64,000 bases of DNA from Diospyros lotus (Eukaryota; Streptophyta; Magnoliopsida; Ericales; Ebenaceae). Made by a program: the position numbers and the translations under genes. Of the stretch, positions 19,858 to 30,548 are shown in pieces. The DNA lies in assembly GCF_014633365.1 (NCBI RefSeq), contig NC_068350.1:35579119-35643118 (forward strand), in the 5' to 3' direction. How positions within the stretch are numbered: the stretch's first letter is position 1; each line of letters opens with the position of its first letter. The notes under the pieces are model-generated. The model searched no databases and was not told where the DNA came from. It saw only the letters and a list, made by a program, of their open reading frames with translations.

Positions 19858-22190
19858 TGTAACACCCCATTTTTTTCAAACGTGCATTAACATGGAATTT
19901 CGAAAATGTTTTTTTTTTCAACATACACTCAATCTAAATCAAATCCCGACAATCCCATTTTACTTTCTTAGCATATCAAACCTAAAATGAATAAACTAAG
20001 ACAGGTACATCATCACATTAGCGGAAGCAAGATCGAAATCTCAAATTTCACATAACAAAATTCACTTTATTCATAACATAGAAATAGAATCATCATTTGA
20101 CATAACATCTTCAAAACAAAATACATAGAGACTCACATCTCAACAACAACCACTTATAAACACCTCAAATATAGACAAAATATATGTTAAAGATCGCCAA
20201 CGTAAATGATGGCTACATCTTGATAACCTCTTTTCCTTTAGCGTTGCTACTTTCACCTAAAATGTTTGAATATTCCAGGAACAAAGTCCAAATTAAATGA
20301 TGAATCATTTAAGTAAAAGTTCAAATACATTTTCATGAATATATGCAAGACTATGAAACAAAAATCGATATATCCCGATATGATCCAGTCTAAGAGAATC
20401 TCACATAGCACTTAACCCTAACCGAGAAAAATGCAATCTCTATAAAGACAACACAACCTCATCGAAACATTGGCATAACACAATCCTACTTAAGAGAGAC
20501 AACCTCAACGCATGAACCCGTGTATCACCCTTATATCATGTTAGGCATTACGCTCCCACTCAAAAGCATTACAGATCTCAATACAACCCTAGCCACAAGA
20601 TGATCAACTTTATCCCCGAAATCAACGTCCACCTAGGCAATAATGTTATTTCTCAAAGTAATCTGAGGTGGTGTTTACTCTCACCCCCTCCACTTGAACC
20701 AACATCGGGGGTGGTGTCTACTCTCTGCCCTGTCACTTGAGTACCATAGGGTGAAGTCCATCTCAGCCCCGTCCCAAATGGATCACATAGCATTAATCTT
20801 TGGCACGCATCTCGAGTGCTATCACTCAAGTGCCACACACAGGTTGACAACCCACATTCCACATGGACAACGCACAAACATGCCAATGCCACATACCATG
20901 ATTCGATGCATCATGAAAATAACATTTCAATGTACACAATTTATATGACAAAATTCAATGCACATGTATAAAACATTTTGAGACGAACCTCTCACATGAA
21001 AACAACCTACCGCAAGTCAAACCATTTATATAAAACAAATCCAGTATTGGATCGAACCACCCAAAATAAAACCAAGTTTTAAGTAAGAACACTCATAGTA
21101 AATCAAGTTTGGGTTAAGAACCACTCACAATATAAACCGAATTATAGGGTGAACACTCACCTTGAATGTATCTCAAATCACCTCAAAGCTCGCATCAACC
21201 TCGATATTTGTGTCAGTCCTCAAGTAATCGTACTAATGCTCAACCTCGAGCCTTAACTGTCCCTAGACGTCATATTCATTCAAAAGAATATCAATATCTA
21301 TTTTCCCATAATTTTCACATAATTTCTCCTTTATTTCTTCATATTTTCCTTAATAATTCCTCAAACATTTTCCTGAATAAATAATTCCTCACTAACTAAT
21401 TTCTCAAATATTTTCTCAATTTTTCTACTACCATAATTCATAAAATAATAATTTTAGAAAAAACCCACTTACCTTGACTTAGCCTCTCAGACTTCCTTGG
21501 TATGCGTGTCCTGACCACGAAACACGTGTCCGAATAATTTTTTGACTTCGACATACTCCTATAGCCCCAAATTAATTTCTAAAATTTTTCAAAGATTTTT
21601 CTCTATTTTTCTATATTTTTTCTTTTTTCTTTTCTTTTTTTTTTTCTTTTCTTCTTCTTCTCCTCTACCTCCTATGCGAACTGTCCCCATGCCCAGCCGC
21701 CGCACGCCCGCCTCAGCCGGCCACCGCTTTCCTCACCAGTCGCTGCACTAGCCACCACCGGCCTCGTCGACCGCTTGGCCTCCGCCAGCCGCCCCTGTTC
21801 ATTGTCCATCTCATGGCTATGGTCACCACATGCTCGCAGTTATGGCTACGCTTGTTGTTGTGGCCACCCTCATGCAGACTCTCGATTCCTTCTTAAATTT
21901 GTTTGCCCCTGGACGTGCAAATTGATACCCCAGCCTCGTCGTGGCCCCTTTTTTCTCATCATCAGTTACTTCTTTCCCACGAGTAATCTCTCCATAATTC
22001 ATTAGTTTCTTCTCAATATTCACCACTTTCATGACCGCTTCCCGAAAGGTATTCGTTTCCACATAACTCATCCCCTGTCACAGCTCGTGTAACACCCCAC
22101 TTTTTCGGACGTGTTATAACTTAAGACAATTCTGGGATAATAAATTTTTTCCTTCAAAACTAATGCTAAACCATATTATTCCTCATATCC
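19858..22190 (-). mobile_element. Degraded gypsy element (LTR plus gag piece, copy A)
   Basis: TGTAACACCCC at 19858 abruptly interrupts P450 homology, and a second TGTAACACCCC at 22088 suggests the other LTR. The pyrimidine-rich block at 21590-21665 and the GCCGCC-rich block after it match the layout of the minus-strand gypsy LTRs at 42616 and 48060. At 21823-22071 minus, VETNTFREAVMKVVNIEKKL looks like the C-terminal part of a gypsy gag. Most of gag and all of pol are missing. The counterpart is 56710-59030; there a GGCCACTTCC unit near 58694, lost here, shows a 10-bp slippage deletion. Confidence 0.6.
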
Positions 22191-22699
22191 ATCCCAAAAT
22201 TTTTAATTTTAATTTTAATTATTTAATTATTTTTTAATTTTGCGGTGATTTCTTAAAAATCGCCGCTAAATTCAATTTTTAATGAATTTTGTGATGATTT
22301 TGAAAAATAGTCCCAAAAGTTAATTTAATTTTAATTTTAAATTATTTAATTATTTTTGAATTTAGCAGCAGTTTCTCAAAAAATGCCGCTAAATTCAATT
22401 TTTAATAAATTTTGCGGCGGTTTTGAAAAACCACAACAAATGTTAATTTAATTTTAATTTTAAATTATTTAATTATTTTTAAATTTAGCCGCGATTTTTG
22501 AGAGACCGCCGCTAAATTCAATTTTATTTTTTAATTATTTAATTATTTCCTAAATTTAGCAGCGACTTTTTGAAAACCGCCACTAAATTAAATGTTTTAA
22601 TAAATTTTGCTGTGGTTTTGAAAAACCACCGCAAAATACTATGTTTTGCAACGAATTTTAAAACTTCCACAAAAAAATCATTTTTTTTTTTTTGTAGTG
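22191..22699. mobile_element. Right end of a CACTA element (copy A)
   Basis: Many GCGGCGGTTTT/AACCGCCGCTAAA subterminal motifs, ending TTTTTTTTGTAGTG at 22699, same family as 12865-15820. The left end is absent; the sequence joins LTR-like DNA at about 22190. The counterpart is 59031-59533. Confidence 0.75.
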
Positions 22700-23162
22700 T
22701 TTGCTATTTAGTAAGGAGATAGTTGTAAGTTAGCTATTATATATTCCTTGTTGCAATAAAAACAAACATCAAAATTATTTTGCAACAACAGTTCAGTTTG
22801 AATATTAAAGGTTTCTGCTCCTTTTAATGAATTGAAAATCAATGATTTTTCTCTCCTTAACTCAAAATGACAAAAATGCCCTCACCCAATTCACAAATTC
22901 ACAACTTCTACCCTTAGCCACCTCCTCTCTCCTCTGCCATGGCCACCTCAAACAAACTCCACCTCACCTCGCCTCATCACTGCCTTCACCTCGCTGACTG
23001 CCGATGCATCCTCTCGTCACCCCTCTATAGGGCTTCACCCAACCACTGTTGCATTCTGTTGTCGCCCCGTTGCAGCGCCTTGTGCAATCACTGCTACATC
23101 ATGTCGTCACCTCACCGCAATGGTTCAACAGTAACTATAGCACACCAACTGTTCGTGAAAAT

Positions 23163-23438
23163 GCTTATGTGAGTTCAATGTCGAGATCTTATGATCCAAA
23201 AATCATCAAGATTGATTTTCCTCGTTACGAAGGAAAGAGAGATCCAACCATTTGGCTATGCAAGGCGGAACAATTCTTTCAACTACATGGAATCCCTATT
23301 CAAGATCGAGTTACACTGGGTTCATTCCATTTGGATGGTGATGCATACCTATGGTATCAGCTGCTGAAACAGGAACGGGGCACAGTCACTTGGGAAGAAT
23401 TCAGGGATGGATTAAATGAGAGGTATGGGCCAAATTAG
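23163..23438 (+). pseudogene. Gypsy gag domain (copy A)
   Basis: The frame reads YDPKIIKIDFPRYEGKRDPT, WLCKAEQFFQLH, SFHLDGDAYLWYQ and TWEEFRDGLNERYGPN, the typical Retrotrans_gag pattern (DFP-F-G, KAEQFF, F-L-G-A--W, W--F---L--R). Stop at 23436-23438 and, soon after, the CACTA insertion. Without that insertion it would run into the zinc-knuckle part at 24420-24764, as copy B shows. Confidence 0.85.
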
Positions 23439-23491
23439 TTCCTAGATTTTTTTGTTACACTAACTCCTTTACAACAGACAAGTTTAGTACA

Positions 23492-24398
23492 CACTACAAC
23501 AAAACAATCTTTTCGCTACGATTTTTTTTTCTACGTAGAAAATTTCGTAGCAAAATGTTAACATTTTGCTACGAAACTATTAAATAGTAGGAGTTAAAAT
23601 TTTTCCCACCAAATATAATTTTTAGCTACGAAAATTTTAACTACGCTATAAATTTCGTAGCTAAAACTTAATATTTTGTTACGAAATTATTAAATTGTAG
23701 ACAATTTAAATTAGTCAATTTTTTTACTACCAAATATAATTTTTCAATACCAAAGTTTTATCTACAATCCTAAATTACGTAGCTAAAAAATAAAATTTTG
23801 CTACAAAATTATTAAATTGTAGTGAAATGATAAGTTTAATAATGAAAATTAAAAAATATAAAAAATGAGCGGGGAACATTTGGTGGGGAAAAAAATTTTG
23901 GTGGGAAAAAATTTTCACTGAAATTTTATTTTTACTGAAAAAAATATAAAAAGTTCAATTTTATTCAATTTTATTTTCACTGAGAGGGTTTAATTTTGTT
24001 TTCACTCAAATTTAAAAAGTTCAAATTTCACTAACTTTTGGTGGCAACTTCCTCTCGTGCAAACCCTCTCTCTGTCTCGCGCAAAATTTGAGTTCCCTCT
24101 TATGCAAAACAATTTCTATATCGCGAAGCAACCCAGAAGGCAAGGCGAAGCAACCCAGTTTCCCGTCAAATCCAAAATCCCTAGAGCTTCAATCCCAGCA
24201 ACGATTTTGTACGCAAACCCACTCTTTTTCTTGAATCCCAGCGAGGAACAATCTTCATCCCCGTCGAATCCAAAGCCTTCAATCCAGCGAATCTATTTCT
24301 TCCCACGAAGACAAAACCCACGACGCAATCTGTTCAGCGAAGACAACCCACGACGCAATCTGTTCAGCGAAGACAAAACCCAAGCCGCAATCTGTTCA
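23492..24398. mobile_element. CACTA-type fragment inserted in gag
   Basis: Begins CACTACAACAAAACAATC and has GCTACGAAA/TTTCGTAGC subterminal repeats to about 23800; no GTAGTG right end is seen. The right part (24050-24398) holds a tandem CACGACGCAATCTGTTCAGC unit. By comparison with 60310-60400, about 70 bp of gag sequence were lost at the insertion. Confidence 0.7.
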
Positions 24399-24764
24399 GC
24401 TGCTACGTGGGAGGCCTCAAAGAGTCTATTCACACAGATGTTCAGGCTAATAAACCAAGTACCTTTGTCTTCGGCTATTGGGTTGGCCCGATTATACGAA
24501 GCTCGTGATCTCACCTCATCCAAAGTTCTATCTACAGGTGATGAAGTTCAAAATGGTCTAGTAACATCGTCAATCAAGAAATTAACTATAGAAGAGATAA
24601 AGGATAGGAGAAAGAAAGAATTATACTTCAAGTGTAATGAAAAATTTGGTCCTAGTCATCGTTGCAAAAAGCAATTCACGATTCAAGCTTGCTTGAATGA
24701 TAGTGATGGGGATGATGATATGGACATTTATGGTGGAAGTCATGAAGTTCTATGGCCGCCATAG
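24057..24764 (+). pseudogene. Chimeric frame: CACTA-derived start fused to gag zinc knuckle
   Basis: A continuous 235-codon frame starts in the CACTA fragment (basic, repeat-rich first 120 residues) and passes in frame into gag sequence from about 24400: LARLYEARDLTSSKV, then KKELYFKCNEKFGPSHRC (CCHC-like knuckle) and NDSDGDDDMDIYGG. The second half is clearly retrotransposon gag (compare 60440-60765). The first half has no known domain. This is most simply an accidental fusion, though a fused transcript is possible. Confidence 0.6.
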
Positions 24765-24811
24765 TTGAATTAGACCCTACAGGACAAAAGTGTTTTCAAG
24801 GGAGAGGGAGT

Positions 24812-25085
24812 TGATATAGTCCAGAAAAAATATATTTTAATTAATTTATTTTATTTTTCTTTTTGAATTAGTCAGCCATGTATTTAGGAATAGGTTATTA
24901 ACTGTGGATTGTGCTTTGCTATTTAGTAGGGATCTAGTTATAAGCTAGCTATTATATATTCCTTGTTTCAATAAAAATAAACATCAGAATTATTTTGCAA
25001 TAACAGTTCAATTTGAACATTGAAAGATTTTGCTATTTTTAGGGACCTAAAAATCTATTATTTTTCTCTCCTTGACTCAAAATAG
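24812..25085 (+). mobile_element. 3' LTR of the gag-only gypsy element
   Basis: Starts TGATATAGTCC after the polypurine tract. The end is uncertain; homology to the 5' LTR stops just after ACTCAAAAT near 25082. Confidence 0.6.
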
Positions 25086-25630
25086 GTAGAGAAAAGAGTA
25101 TTCTCTCTACATTTGCACCACTTTCTTATTTTACCTATATATTTGATTTCATAAAAGATGCCGTGAAAATTACATATATTTTTTGAAACGTGTCATGTCA
25201 TGTGATATCGATCTATTTATGTATGCATAGTTTTTTTCCAAACCAACGAATTAAAGAAACAAATTCATTTTGTGTGGATTGAGATATACGTATCGTTGCA
25301 TTGAGGCAATTTGCTACAAGAAGCTATGGCTTTTCTGTTTTCTTTGTCAATCAATTGATATGAACAAACTTTTAAATCCCGATATCAATAGCCTTGGTGT
25401 CCATCAATCCCGATCGATAGCCGCCCCCTCCCTTTGGATTCGATTTTTTTTTCCTTTTAAACTTTTAAATGCTATGTTTTATGTTGGTTTATATGTATGT
25501 TTGAAAACTTTAAATAACTACAAAAATTAACTAGTTGATGATTCACTAAATTTATTATGTTAATACTTCAATATAATATTGCTGTCACCCCAGTGTTTTT
25601 AAGTATTATCGTGGGCTGCAATTCCATTTG
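25086..25630. other. Intergenic, nothing recognised
   Basis: AT-rich flank repeated at 61091-61610 with small deletions. The frame at 25270-25530 has no recognisable features. In the copy, a C-rich site near 25420 has expanded into a run of 22 C at 61475. Confidence 0.5.
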
Positions 25631-25860
25631 TCAGCTGTTGGGAAGAATAATAATAATTAAGAACAAAGGTATGCTTGGATGAGTGACAATAACAAATGGT
25701 CCCCCGCTACGTTCAGTATTGAGCATCAACATCTCTTCAATTTGACAACTTGTCCAAACAGGATCTGCATAATATTGGCCACAAAATTCATGAAGCACCT
25801 CTTGTCGATCTTTGCCATTAACCATCCGGAAGATGGTAAAGGTCTTCATTGATTTCGAAC
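25631..25860 (-). CDS. Unidentified exon-like frame downstream of P450 gene 1
   Basis: MKTFTIFRMVNGKDRQEVLH, EFCGQYYADPVW, IEEMLMLNTERSGGPFVIV: a composition that looks like real protein, but I do not recognise it. It could be one exon, because an AG acceptor-like site precedes it (AATTAG near 25872). Near-identical or decayed versions occur at 33689-33874, 34496-34687, 35692-35937 and 61620-61830, always in the 3' flank of a P450 copy; at 61785 a TTTG-to-TTAG change adds a stop. Either a captured gene fragment or an unrelated broken gene carried along with the P450 duplication. Confidence 0.3.
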
Positions 25861-26396
25861 CTAATTATATTAACTGGCTAGATATAGAGATTACTATACT
25901 AATTAGGGCAAGTAGTCTATAATAATTTCAAACCTAATTAACTCGCTAGTTTGAAATTACGTACGGCAGAGATGCAAACAAAGCTTTACTTTGTTTTAAG
26001 TTCTTAATTAAAAAGCAAAACTAAGTTTTACTCAAAATGCGTATCAAGTTGTTAGACAATTAGATTAACAATGAAATCAATTGTCAGCTCAAAGAATGTC
26101 GAAATCAAATACTTTATATCTGAGAATAGTGTACATAAAAATTATTTTTCAATATTTGGTTTAATTTTCATGTAAAAAAAATACTTTTCAAAAGAATATT
26201 TTGGATTCTTTGGTGTCAAGAAAGTATTAGTTTTTGAATTTTGAGCAACAAATGTCTTAATTAGGAGTAATCAAAACAGTACCGAGTGAAACGAGCGCCA
26301 AGGAAAATATAATTAATTATCTTAAATGCATATGTATAATAAATGCATATACATGATCAACCAACATAACACGAACATGAACGCAATAATACAACA

Positions 26397-26402
26397 TTTA
26401 TT
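26397..26402 (-). terminator. Putative poly(A) signal of P450 gene 1
   Basis: AATAAA on the minus strand about 50 bp after the stop codon. The same hexamer at the same place follows gene 2 (36860-36865) and gene 3 (63214-63219). Confidence 0.5.
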
Positions 26403-26450
26403 TAGACATAACACAAACACGCATATATATATATATATGTTCTGCTGACA

Positions 26451-28611
26451 CTAACATGAACACATTGTTACAACAGCTAATAAAGGAAGCTTTTTGCAGA
26501 TTATTGACCCTGCAGCTTCACTCATGTCCAACTCCTCTACTCTTTCTCTAGCAGGTAATGCGAAGTCAAACATCAACATTAGATTTGCTAATGCAAGCTG
26601 AAGAACCGCTAATGAAAACTGAGCTCCTGGACAGCTCCTTCGACCAGCACCAAATGGAATCAACTCAAAATGATGCCCTTTAAACTCTATAGAGCTATGT
26701 AAAAACCTTTCTGGCTTGAAATCTTCAGGCTCATCCCATACCAATGGGTCCCTACCAATTGCCCAAGTGTTTATGACCACTTGCGTACTGGCTGTTATAT
26801 CATAGCCCATTACTTTCACATTTTGGGTTGATTCTCTATGAATCAGAGGAATTGCAGGGTGTAAACGCATGATTTCTTTAATTATAGCTTGTAAGTATGG
26901 CATTTTTTTCAAGTCATCCTCGATTATTGCTTGCTTGCCTCTTCCTATTTCTCGCACTTCATTTTGGAGTCTCTTCATGGATTTTGGATCTTTCAAGAGT
27001 TCTGCCATTGTCCATTCTAAAGATGCATATGTAGTATCAACTCCACCTATAAACATATCCTGAAAGAGGTACAAATATAATTTATTGAGTTAAGTAGAAA
27101 GGAAGATTTAAAAAGTAGCAATTTTGGAAAAATTATTTGGTTTCCCTATACCATAGATTTTAAATAAATAAATGTTGGTAATTTTTTATTCAAAGACATC
27201 ACAATATTTTACGATAACTAGTATGTTGTACTAAATTAAATTTTAAAACTGGCTTTAATAATTAAAATTTACTACATATTCACTGTTTATTAAGAAAATA
27301 GATTGCAGACAAATACAAGATAAAAGAAAAAACACATCTTTTGCTATATGTTTGACTTTAAAAATTACTTCAATATAGGTATTTTATATTAGTCATGAAA
27401 AACACTGTTCCCACAAATTTCTTATATAGAAAATATTATTATATCGAAACAGATGTTAGTAATTAAATATGAGCACTTGTAAGTTTCTTAAATCAATATG
27501 GAAAGGAAGTAATAGCGCCCCCAAAACCTAGGCCTTACCATGATAAGTGCTTTGACGGTATCCTTATGAAGTGAAAAACCAGCAACTTCGTCTCTCTGAA
27601 TTTGAAGCAAAACATCTACAAAATCACGTCGACTTTCACATGTAACTTTGTCACCGTCGTTTCTCTCTCTTTCCTCCACGTGTTCTTGAATTACAAGTTC
27701 CAGAAAAGTATCAATTTCCTTAGCAACCTTATCAGCTCTACCATATAAACCATTCAAATGGCCCAACCATCGCATCCATGGAACATAGTCCCCCACATTG
27801 AAACCACCCAACAACTCCATAAACTCCATCAAAATCTCCTTAAACTTCCTCCCTCCTCCCGCTCCGCTGCCGCCGCCGCCATTGTACTTCCTCCCCAGCA
27901 CCTCCCTGCACACTACGTTATTGATGTGCTCCGCCAACATTTCGCTTAAATTTATCTGTTAGAATAAATATGGGACTCAAACCAATGAATATGATGAATT
28001 ATATGGGTATTTACAAATAGACATGGACAGATGATTGAATATATAAGAGATAAATATGAATCCATGGGTTAAATTAATCTCATCATCACCACCACCGAGG
28101 GAGAGACGGAGCAGAAAGATCCCATGATCTTCTCCATCAGAAGGGAGGTTTCTTCCTCTCTCACGGCGCGAAATGACTGCACCCTCTTGCTGCAGAGAAG
28201 CTCGAGCACGCATATGCTTCTGATCTGCCGCCAATACTCCCCGTAAGGAGCGAAAACCACGTCCTTGCAATCATACATAAGCTTGCTGCGAATGGGGGAT
28301 TTGGGTCGGTTGGAGAAGGAGAGGTCGTTGGTTTTCATGATCTCTTGGGCGGCATCGCCGGAGGAGACGACAAGAACCGGGTTGCTGCCGAAGTGAAGCA
28401 GCATCAGTGGGCCATGTCTCAGAGCCAGCGAACGGAGCGTGCGGTGGGGGAGTATGCCAAGCTGATGCAGATTTCCGATTATCGGAAGCTTTAAGGGAGA
28501 TGGCGGAAGGTTCTTTCTGGGATTTCGAATGGTGATCCAACTTTTGAGAAGGAAGATGAAGAACAGAAAAATGGAAAGAAAAAAGTAGAAGGATTGATCT
28601 CTCGACCACAT
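26451..28611 (-). CDS. Cytochrome P450, CYP71A-like, gene 1 (three exons)
   Basis: Exons 28611-28096, 27955-27539 and 27059-26451 give about 513 residues, the usual length for the family. It would be a membrane-bound haem monooxygenase of the endoplasmic reticulum; the substrate is unknown. Seen: N-terminal membrane helix (8-22), proline hinge [12 protein letters not shown] (36-47), C-helix [11 protein letters not shown]-helix GGVDTT (316-321), ExxR as EIMR (373-376), PERF (427-430), haem loop [10 protein letters not shown] with Cys about 454. Intron 2 sits at the site conserved in A-type P450s (ATG|GTAAGG to TTTCAG|GATATG). Intron 1 (140 bp, TCG|GTGGTG to AACAG|ATAAAT) is extra; its donor may shift by 3 bp. 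I start at MWSRD because gene 2 conserves it and it begins the membrane anchor; an upstream in-frame ATG (28689) is not conserved. His 385 replaces the usual Pro in the PRES motif. No disabling change is visible. Confidence 0.9.
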
Positions 28612-29159
28612 TTGTTGTTTCTTGGATGTATAGCAAAGATGATTCAGTTTTGGATTGAATATATACACACACACAAACCCACCTACCAACTGGAAAATCT
28701 GAACTTGTAACTATCTTATTTGTCAATAATTTATCTACAGATTCTTCTAAATGTTTTCGTGGTTGAGTAATTTTCATCACTTTTTAAATAAAAGTTTTAT
28801 TCTACTAAAACTTTAGTCACAAATTTGATAAAATAGTATGGAAATGATAGTTTTGAAAATGATACTGAAACATTTTGCAAATTATAGAAATAGCTCGAAA
28901 TGCGTTTCGAGCCACGTCATTGCCGTGCTTAAGAGGTTAATAGCCCTTGGTGTTGATTGATTTGTGTAGGGGGGGGGGGGGGGGGGGGGAATTGATACAA
29001 ACAAACAATTGTTTTCACTTTTAGTCAATGATATGGATCGATATCATCAATATCAACTAATTTAAAAAATATTATACATCCCTTTAATATTTTTAGTTGC
29101 TTTGTCTTTTTGGTTTTTTCCAAGCAAAAAATTAAAAAAATGATAAAGAATAATATATG
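28612..29159 (-). promoter_or_regulatory. Upstream region of P450 gene 1
   Basis: A minus-strand TATA-like TATATATTC lies at 28657-28665, about 50 bp before the ATG, within a GTGTGTATATA stretch. Gene 2 has GCATATTC at that spot, so it lacks a clean TATA box. A run of 21 G occupies 28969-28989. The rest is AT-rich with no gene. Confidence 0.35.
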
Positions 29160-30098
29160 TCCCCCAAGTTGCACTAAAATTGTTGTGGGATGCCTTAAAA
29201 AAACTAAAGTTGGAAAATAGCCTAAGTGAAAGCTCGGATGACTCCGAAGAGTCTCCTGGGGCGAGAATCCCCCAAAACCTCCGGAGAGTCTTCCGGGATA
29301 GCCAAGCCTCAACATTGCATATCCCAAAAACTCACCCAAAGTCTTCTAGGCCAAAGTCACCTAGTGGCTCCAAAGAGTCTTTCAGACCCATTAGGAGTGT
29401 CTATAAATAGTCGTCCATTATACTGCAACTGGATCTTTTAGACCCATTCAAATCTTCTGCACCCTTCACAGTTCACTCTCTCACCTTAGTCCCGAAGACT
29501 TAGACTTTGGACCACTCACTACTTATCGGGAGATTACTCCCTTAAAGACCCATAATTAACATATAACCCATACACCTTCATCTACATCCTTGCATATTTA
29601 TTTCTGGATATCAATGTCTGACTTAGGCATCAAAAGGCCCGCGTGAGGAAGATTCTCACGTGTCTTTTGACTAATTCTGTGATTGTAGACCCATCCAAAG
29701 TAATAGCCCTGAAAACTTGTCAGGACCCTCCCTTGAAGACTCTCTAGGACCCTTCTGACCTCGATCCCATGAAAACTCTCCAGGGGCAATCAACCTAAAG
29801 ACTCTAGAGACCCATTCGAGTCCCCTGAAGCCTCAACTCTCCTGGACAGTGAATCGAGCTTAGACCCTGTTGATCCCATAGTGGCATCCCGGACCTCATT
29901 GTCTTATCGAGGAGCTCTGCATTGGTTGTTCCCTAAGATAAATAAATTTAATTATTTTTTTCTATAGTTAGGTAACAACAGTTTGGCATCGTTTATGATA
30001 AACAGGCAAGAAGTCATCCCCCTCACAAAAGCCATGAGGTTCATTCGTGTAAGGACGCCATCTCAACACTTCCACCCCAGCTTGCAATACCTCCCAAT
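29160..30098 (+). mobile_element. Degraded gypsy (Tat/Athila-like) LTR and leader
   Basis: 29220-29900 has repeated phrases such as GAAGACTCTCCAGGAC and GAGTCTTCCGG, typical of LTR sequence. At 29971-29990 ACAGTTTGGCATCGTTTATG resembles the TTTGGCGCCGTTTGTG primer-binding region of such elements, followed by a gag-like start (MRFIRVRTPSQHFHPSLQYL, about 30013). It then runs into the repeat shared with 8476-8935. No pol. Confidence 0.45.
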
Positions 30099-30548
30099 GA
30101 ATTATGCTCCAAATCCTCCAAGGAGGCACCTATTGATTCCTCACATACTTGATCAAATACTCGATTATTTTGAATATATTACTCGATTAAAATCTTATCA
30201 AACTTAAGAACATTTCAAATGGTTTTAGTCATCATTATTGAACCAAATTTACTAAAAAACTTTTTCTCATTAAATCAAAACACAAATTTCTCAACACTTG
30301 CTATATATGTTAACAAGTTCTTAGTAGATTTTGTATACATTTCAAATAATTTCAACTTGGATTCATTGGTAGATTTGATTTTAATGTTCCTGATATTCCT
30401 AAAAATGCCATCGAAGTTTGCATATTGGACTTCATCAATTTTCTAGGAAAATCTTTGGGTTCCCACAATGGTATTATGTGTTGGAATTTGAAATAATTAA
30501 TTGGATCTTGGAGTACCAAACTTAGTAGGAACCAAAATGTTCAAGGTT
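30099..30548. repeat. Repeat shared with 8476-8935
   Basis: Same sequence as 8476-8935 with small indels. Here it continues upstream without interruption, which shows where the gypsy element of 1-8475 inserted. It is cut on the right by CACTACAAGAAAATTGG. Confidence 0.85.

Larger units (their letters stand above)
22700..25085 (+). mobile_element. Non-autonomous gypsy-type element, gag only (copy A)
   Basis: Partial 5' LTR (22700-22870) matches the 3' LTR (24812-25085) around TATTATATATTCCTTG. Between them are a gag domain, a CACTA insertion, a zinc-knuckle segment and a polypurine tract (AAGGGAGAGGGAG, about 24799-24810) followed by TGATATAG, the 3' LTR start. Protease, reverse transcriptase and integrase are absent, so it would have depended on another element. 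Copy B (59534-61090) lacks the CACTA insertion. Confidence 0.75.

Noticed and set aside
20653..20948. Frames of about 80 codons on both strands (also 57496-57791)
   Set aside because: Located inside the degraded gypsy LTR; overlapping on both strands with no domain.
26869..27063. Plus-strand frames over P450 last exons (also 63283-63507 and 63693-63887)
   Set aside because: Antisense shadows of the P450 exon.
28609..28689. Upstream in-frame ATG for P450 gene 1
   Set aside because: The added 26 residues are not conserved in gene 2 and would precede the membrane anchor.
28271..28780. 169-codon frame overlapping P450 exon 1 (also 39042-39467)
   Set aside because: Alternative frame of the P450 coding exon; the P450 frame carries the conserved motifs.
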